DNA of 64,000 bases from CAYLPJ01 sp964385465 (GTDB lineage Bacteria > Planctomycetota > Phycisphaerae > SM23-33), in contig CAYLPJ010000006.1 of the NCBI GenBank assembly GCA_964385465.1, forward strand, positions 1-64,000, read 5' to 3'. Position numbers and translations under genes: made by a program. Of this stretch, positions 59,404 through 64,000 are shown piece after piece. Position 1 is the first letter of the stretch, and each line of letters opens with the position of its first letter. Under the pieces are notes generated by a model, which was given only the letters and a program-made list of their open reading frames with translations, made no database searches and was not told where the DNA came from.

Positions 59404-61392
59404 TCAGCTTTCGCTGCCGGCGAAGCCGAGGTACTCGTCGAGCCAGTCGTCGGTGCGGAGGACGCCTTTGCGCTGGCGGAGGGCGAGCTTCTCGGCCTTG
59501 GCCTGGGAGGTGTTGAAGAGGCGGCGGGTCAAGGGGTTGGAGATTTCCTTGTCGGCCGTGCCGAAGCGGCGGCGGACGGTTCTCGTCATGTTCGGGCTGT
59601 ACCGCTGGGGCAGCTCGTCCTCGAGGCAGACCAGTGCATGGGCGCTGCCGGGGTCGCCCTGGCGGGCGGCTCGCCCGTAGAGCTGGCGGTCGATCCGTCC
59701 GGACTCGTGGCGTTCGGTGGCGACGACGTGCAGCCCGCCGAGCTCTGCGACGCCGCGCCCGAGCTTGATGTCCGTCCCGCGCCCGGCCATGTTTGTCGCG
59801 ACGGTGATTCGCCCGTGCTGGCCTGCGCCGGCGACGATCTGCGCCTCCTCGGCGTGGCGGACGGCGTTGAGGACCTGGTGCTCGAGCCCCTGCTGCTCCA
59901 GCATGCGGCTGAGCAGTTCGGATGACTGCACGCTGCGCGTGCCGACGAGGATGGGCCTGCCCGTGTCGTGCACGCGGCGGATTTCCTCGACGATGGCGTT
60001 CCATTTGGCCTGCTGTGTCGTAAATACACGGTCCGGTGCATACTTACGAATGCATGGTCGGTTGGTGGGGATGACGACCACGGGCAGGTGGTAGATCTGC
60101 CAGAACTCCCGCCAGGCCTCGACCGCGGTGCCGGTCATACCGCATAACTTCTTATATAGACGGAAGAAGCGCTGAAAGCTGATCCGCGCGTAGGTGTCCT
60201 TCGGCGGGTTGACCTCGACGGACTCCTTGGCCTCGATCGCCTGGTGGAGCCCGTCCCGCCAGGTGCGGTCGGGCATGAGCCGCCCGGTGAACTCGTCGAC
60301 GATGACGACCTTGTCCTCGTCGAGGATGTACTGCTTGTCCTTGAGGAACAGTTCGCGTGCGGTAAGTGCCTGCACTACCAGCTCTTCCCGCCGTCGCTGC
60401 CCAGCCCAGATGCCCCCCATCGGCTCGGCGAGCTCGTTGAGCCTGCGCTTGCCCGCGGCGGTCAGGTCCACCTCGCGGTAGCGGTGGTTGACGCGGTAAT
60501 GCTTGCCGGGCTCGAACTGGGAGGCGATGTCGGCCGCCTGGGTGAAGGCCTCGACCTGCTCGGAGTTGGGCGCGTCGCCGGAGATGATCAGCGGCGTGAC
60601 GGCCTCGTCGATGAGTACGCTGTCGGCCTCGTCGATGATGGCGGTATGGAGCCCGCGCATGACCAGCCTGTCGGTGCCCGTGCCTGCGCCCTGGGCGATC
60701 TTGGTCAGCAGGGCCATGGGCAGCCCGCGGAGCCGGCCGAGCGCCAGCCGGTCGCGGAGGAAGTCCGCGGTGACCTCCTTGTTGGTGCAGTAGGTGATGT
60801 CGGCAAGGTAGGCCTGGCGGCGGTCGGGCGGGGTCATCTCGCCCTCGATGTGGGCGGTGGTGAGCCCGCAGAAGCCGTAGATCTTGCTCATCCACTCGGC
60901 GTCGCGCTTGGCGAGGTAGTCGTTGACGGTGATGACGTGGCAGCCCCGTCCGCGCCAGCCGTTGACGGTCGCCGCGAGGGTGGCCGTCAGGGTCTTGCCC
61001 TCGCCGGTGGCCATCTCGGCGACGCAGCCGGCGTCCATGGCGATGGCCCCGGCGACCTGGACGAGGTAGTGCTGCTCGCCGAGCTGCCTTCGCGCGACTT
61101 CGCGGACGATGGCGAACGCGCGGTAACGGTCGGCGCGGGTGTCCCGCCCGCGGAGGAACCGCTCGCGCATGAGGTGGGCCTGCTCGCGGAGCTTGGCGTC
61201 GGTGATCTCCGAGAACTCGCCTTCGAGGCGGAGGACCCCCTTGGCCATGCGCAAGTATCGTGTACGTCTGGGGTAAAGTTTGCCGAAGATGCCCGTTCCG
61301 GCGTCCCAGATCGCGTCGATCCCCTTGGGCAGCTCCCCGCTGCGCGGAGGGCTGGCCAGCATCCGCCAGGTTGTGCTTGGAACGCTGCTCAT
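59404..61392 (-). CDS. Shortened SecA-like ATPase
   Basis: A 662-residue SecA paralogue, probably the motor of an accessory export route. It has the Walker A motif MATGEGKT (127-134), DEADSVLIDEA (about 254), a preprotein-crosslinking-like region with QYILDEDKVVIVDEFTGR, GMTGTA, and the motor signature TNMAGRGTDIKLG. Housekeeping SecA is about 900 residues; this one ends soon after the second motor domain and lacks the long C-terminal helical wing and the zinc-binding tail. It has no ribosome binding site; its ATG follows the stop of the M50-fusion gene after one base (TGAGATG), so it is translated by coupling. The pairing suggests it handles substrates of that protein. Confidence 0.9.
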   Translation of the reverse strand: MSSVPSTTWRMLASPPRSGELPKGIDAIWDAGTGIFGKLYPRRTRYLRMAKGVLRLEGEFSEITDAKLREQAHLMRERFLRGRDTRADRYRAFAIVREVARRQLGEQHYLVQVAGAIAMDAGCVAEMATGEGKTLTATLAATVNGWRGRGCHVITVNDYLAKRDAEWMSKIYGFCGLTTAHIEGEMTPPDRRQAYLADITYCTNKEVTADFLRDRLALGRLRGLPMALLTKIAQGAGTGTDRLVMRGLHTAIIDEADSVLIDEAVTPLIISGDAPNSEQVEAFTQAADIASQFEPGKHYRVNHRYREVDLTAAGKRRLNELAEPMGGIWAGQRRREELVVQALTARELFLKDKQYILDEDKVVIVDEFTGRLMPDRTWRDGLHQAIEAKESVEVNPPKDTYARISFQRFFRLYKKLCGMTGTAVEAWREFWQIYHLPVVVIPTNRPCIRKYAPDRVFTTQQAKWNAIVEEIRRVHDTGRPILVGTRSVQSSELLSRMLEQQGLEHQVLNAVRHAEEAQIVAGAGQHGRITVATNMAGRGTDIKLGRGVAELGGLHVVATERHESGRIDRQLYGRAARQGDPGSAHALVCLEDELPQRYSPNMTRTVRRRFGTADKEISNPLTRRLFNTSQAKAEKLALRQRKGVLRTDDWLDEYLGFAGSES

Positions 61393-61393
61393 C

Positions 61394-63964
61394 TCAGATC
61401 TTGAACCGCCGTTGAATCAACTGGAGCAGGCTGCGGTACCACTGCTGGGCCAGCGGGCGGGGGGGCATGTCCACGCGGACCACCACACGCTGCCCGCTGA
61501 GCAGCGGCATCTTGCCGTGCCACGGGCTCTTGGGATTGTCCACGGGGTCGGGGTCGATGCGGATCTCGAAGAACCGCTCGGCCGCCTTGGTGCCCTTGGG
61601 GTCCTTGGGGTCGGTGGCGACGGCCCCGCCGACGGCGTATCCCAGCGCGGCCGAGGGAAGCCTTTCGTGCCCGGCCTCGATGATCCGCCGGACCCTGCCG
61701 GTCATCAGGGGAAGCGGCTGGCCCTTCATGCGGATTTCGACACCCCTCCAGCGGACGTCGCGCTCGATGCGAAGCTGGCCGTACTCGACCCCGCCGATCC
61801 GCGCCAGCACCCGGCCGGTCAGCGGCAGCAGGGCGGTGTCGGCCGGGTCGGTCACGCGAATGTGGGCCAGCGCGACCTCCGGTCGCGACGATCTCGTCGC
61901 CGGCCCGGCCGACGGTTGGGTCGTCGGCCCCGGTGTCGGCTGGGTCGCGGCCGCGGGAGTGTCGGGCTTCGCGATGCTGTCGACGAGGAAGGGCACGGCC
62001 TTGTCGGGGTGCTCGATGTCGATCATGACGCCCTCGAGGGGCTCGCCGGCCTCGTTGGCATCTGCCAGCGCCCGCCGCAGGGGCGGCAGGATCACGAGGG
62101 GGATCGCCAGCTTGTACCGCTCGGTGGGCCCCCGCATGAGCAGGTCGACGACCTCCTGCTGGGCGGTGGCGCGGATGAGGACATCGGGGCTGGCGACGAG
62201 CCCGATGCGGTCGCCGCGCCGCAGGTAGGCCCCGCGGGACCGCTCGATGTTCGGGGCGACCCACTCCCCGGCGAAGGCCGGCTGTATCTCCAGCCGGTCG
62301 CGCTGGCGCTCGATGCTCCTGATGCGGTCGTCGAGGGCGGCGATCTTCTCTGCGAGAATCTGTGCCGAGGCCAGGTCCTCGGTCTGGGCGAGTCGCCGCT
62401 GGGCGACGAGCCGGCGTCGCTCGGCCAGCAGTTGCTCGTGCTGGGCGGTGAGGTCGTGGCTGACGGCGGCGACAAGCGGCGTGCCGTTGGGCTTGGCGAC
62501 CCGGCCGGAATCGAGCGTCTCCCGGACGAAGCCGTCGGTGGCGGCGTGTACGATCTGGACGCGCGTGGGCTCGACGACGCCCTCGATGCGGAAGCGGTCG
62601 GGGGCGGGGATGAAGCCGACGCCGCCGATGATCAGTCCCAGCGCCAGCGCGGTGGTCCCGATAGCTCGCGCGCGGACGCGCATCAGCTCCCCGCTGGTCA
62701 GCAGGTAGTGGAAGAACTTGCCCAGGGGCACGAGCACCCACGCCACGGCGGCGGCGATGGCCAGCACCGCCCCCAGCAGGAAGAGCTTGTCGGCGATGAA
62801 CAGGAGGATGCGGACGCAGATGAACACGCGGTAGACGGTCGAGGCGATGCCGTAGAAGACGAACCAGCCCTTCTCGCCGCCGGTGTGGGCCGGGCAGCGC
62901 GCCTGGCGGACGCCCCAGACGTACTTGCGGACGATGTAGTAGATGTACTGCTTGCTCCGCTGGGCGAGGTTGGGGATCTCCAGGATGTCCGAGAGGATGT
63001 AGTACCCGTCGTAGCGGAGCAGCGGGTTGGCGTTGAAGAGGAGGGTCGAGACGCTGGCGATGAACATCGCGTTGTAGCAGATGGTCCGCAGGCCCCCGGG
63101 GCTGACGTTGGCCCAGATGATCGCCGCGATGGCCGCCAGCCCCAACTCGATGAGCATCCCGCCCATGCCGACGAGGATCCGCTGGCGGCGGGAGCGGAAG
63201 GCCCAGGCGCTGGAGGCGTCCACGTAGGGCATGGGGGTGAACACCAGGAACATGATGCCCATGGTGTGGACCTCGCCGCCCGTGCCGGTCCGCCGGCCGA
63301 ACGTCTTGCACATGAACGCGTGCCCGAACTCGTGGCAGACCTTGATGATGATGAAGGCCAGGTAGAGGAAGGGCAGGTTGTCGACGTTCAAAACGGCGTC
63401 GGCGCGGTTGTAGAGGTCCGACCAGTTGTTGATGACGAAGTACAGCCCCGTTCCCGTCAGACCCAGCCACAGCAGCATGCCGAACCAGGTGAACAGCCAG
63501 CTTATGGCCCCGACCCAGCGGTCGAGGAAGTTGTCCGGGTCGATCAGGGGGATGCGGATGAACAGCAGGTTCATCATCACGCCCTGGACCTCCCGGCGGA
63601 CGCGCTTCTGGTAGCGCTTGAACAGCCCCTCGGCGTCGGGGGGCAGTTCGGCCTGGAGGAGGTTGGACGTGTAGAGCTGGCCCAGCAGTTGGATGGCCTC
63701 GCCCTGCGTGGGCGCGCCGTCGCCGAGCTGCTCCTGGCAGATCCGCCAGACCTCCGCCACCGTGTGCTTGCCGTCCAGCAGGGCCACGAACCGGTAGGCC
63801 GCTTCGTTGAGGCGGAAGAACTGGTTGCTGGCCGGGTCCTGGAGAACGTGCCACATCCGCCCGCGGTAGTGCTGGCGGTGAATCTGCACCGTAGAGCGGA
63901 GCTTCGGTCGCAGCTCCGCCACGCGATACCACGATTCGCTGAATGTCGGGCGGTCAACGGGCAC
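61394..63964 (-). CDS. PqqD-like/M50 protease/HlyD fusion membrane protein
   Basis: An 856-residue multi-domain inner-membrane protein. Residues about 30-105 look like a PqqD-type peptide-binding (RiPP recognition) domain. A membrane region (about 150-450) holds the M50 zinc motif HEFGH (211-215) and the later metal-ligand segment NPLLRYDGYY (D319). The C-terminal half is HlyD-like: a beta-barrel start (RIEGVVEPTRVQIV), a coiled-coil (about 485-545) and barrel strands to the end. It may recognise, cut and export a peptide or small protein. The start is GTG at 63964 with GAGG upstream. The secA-like gene follows after one base. More genes probably lie upstream, beyond the window. Confidence 0.8.
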   Translation of the reverse strand: MPVDRPTFSESWYRVAELRPKLRSTVQIHRQHYRGRMWHVLQDPASNQFFRLNEAAYRFVALLDGKHTVAEVWRICQEQLGDGAPTQGEAIQLLGQLYTSNLLQAELPPDAEGLFKRYQKRVRREVQGVMMNLLFIRIPLIDPDNFLDRWVGAISWLFTWFGMLLWLGLTGTGLYFVINNWSDLYNRADAVLNVDNLPFLYLAFIIIKVCHEFGHAFMCKTFGRRTGTGGEVHTMGIMFLVFTPMPYVDASSAWAFRSRRQRILVGMGGMLIELGLAAIAAIIWANVSPGGLRTICYNAMFIASVSTLLFNANPLLRYDGYYILSDILEIPNLAQRSKQYIYYIVRKYVWGVRQARCPAHTGGEKGWFVFYGIASTVYRVFICVRILLFIADKLFLLGAVLAIAAAVAWVLVPLGKFFHYLLTSGELMRVRARAIGTTALALGLIIGGVGFIPAPDRFRIEGVVEPTRVQIVHAATDGFVRETLDSGRVAKPNGTPLVAAVSHDLTAQHEQLLAERRRLVAQRRLAQTEDLASAQILAEKIAALDDRIRSIERQRDRLEIQPAFAGEWVAPNIERSRGAYLRRGDRIGLVASPDVLIRATAQQEVVDLLMRGPTERYKLAIPLVILPPLRRALADANEAGEPLEGVMIDIEHPDKAVPFLVDSIAKPDTPAAATQPTPGPTTQPSAGPATRSSRPEVALAHIRVTDPADTALLPLTGRVLARIGGVEYGQLRIERDVRWRGVEIRMKGQPLPLMTGRVRRIIEAGHERLPSAALGYAVGGAVATDPKDPKGTKAAERFFEIRIDPDPVDNPKSPWHGKMPLLSGQRVVVRVDMPPRPLAQQWYRSLLQLIQRRFKI

Positions 63965-64000
63965 GGCGGTTCCTCACGGTGCGGCGAACAGTACGGATTG

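Overview
The window is a 64 kb stretch of GC-rich bacterial chromosome that most resembles a free-living Planctomycetota (Phycisphaerae-type) genome. Pointers are: two large secreted proteins of the hydrazine-synthase-alpha-like/c-type cytochrome family, a CXPXR-type sulfatase, very large secreted carbohydrate-active proteins with CBM9 and laminin-G-like domains, a PQQ-type beta-propeller, and a PqqD/M50-protease/HlyD fusion next to a shortened SecA. This assignment is inference from gene content; there is no rRNA or other phylogenetic marker beyond ribosomal proteins L35 and L20. No tRNA, rRNA, CRISPR array, intact transposase or phage gene was seen.

Layout. 1-2.6 kb: a cold-shock protein and leuA, the latter preceded by a leucine-rich leader peptide and an attenuator. 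2.8-9.3 kb: a sugar ABC importer (binding protein and two permeases, no ATPase), a Gfo/Idh/MocA dehydrogenase and a GntR/FadR regulator. 9.4-13 kb: a hydrazine-synthase-alpha-like cytochrome. 13.3-18.7 kb: a reverse-strand trio of secreted CBM9, laminin-G-like and putative glycosidase proteins, bracketed by two copies of a palindromic REP/MITE-like repeat. 19-23.5 kb: a UroD-like protein, rpmI-rplT-pheS, and convergent dprA. 23.5-28 kb: a 1511-residue secreted GH42-like protein. 28.3-43.9 kb: a signalling island with a PAS histidine kinase, two paralogous response regulators separated by structured terminators, then a complete cytosolic chemosensory operon (cheY, cheX, cheA, cheW, short cheR, soluble receptor, cheR, cheD, cheY, cheX, cheB, CBS protein). 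44-52 kb: sulfatase, SASA-type esterase, and a reverse-strand operon of LacI regulator, a second hydrazine-synthase-alpha-like cytochrome and a PQQ-propeller protein. 52-59 kb: nth, an APH-type kinase, a metallophosphoesterase, an HtrA protease, glycerate kinase and lysA. 59.4-64 kb: the SecA-like ATPase translationally coupled to the PqqD-M50-HlyD fusion.

How it fits together. Much of the window serves sensing, uptake and breakdown of sulfated or complex polysaccharides, with substrate-dependent regulators (GntR, LacI) beside the enzymes. The chemosensory system has no flagellar or pilus genes nearby and its receptor and kinase lack membrane segments, so it probably senses a cytoplasmic (possibly redox or metal) state. 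The most noteworthy non-coding items are the leu attenuator, two related switch-like terminators between the response regulators, two clusters of TGTCC/GGACA half-sites around AT-rich cores, and a perfect zero-loop palindrome between lysA and the secA-like gene. The best candidate for an under-described system is the PqqD-M50-HlyD/SecA-like pair at the right end.
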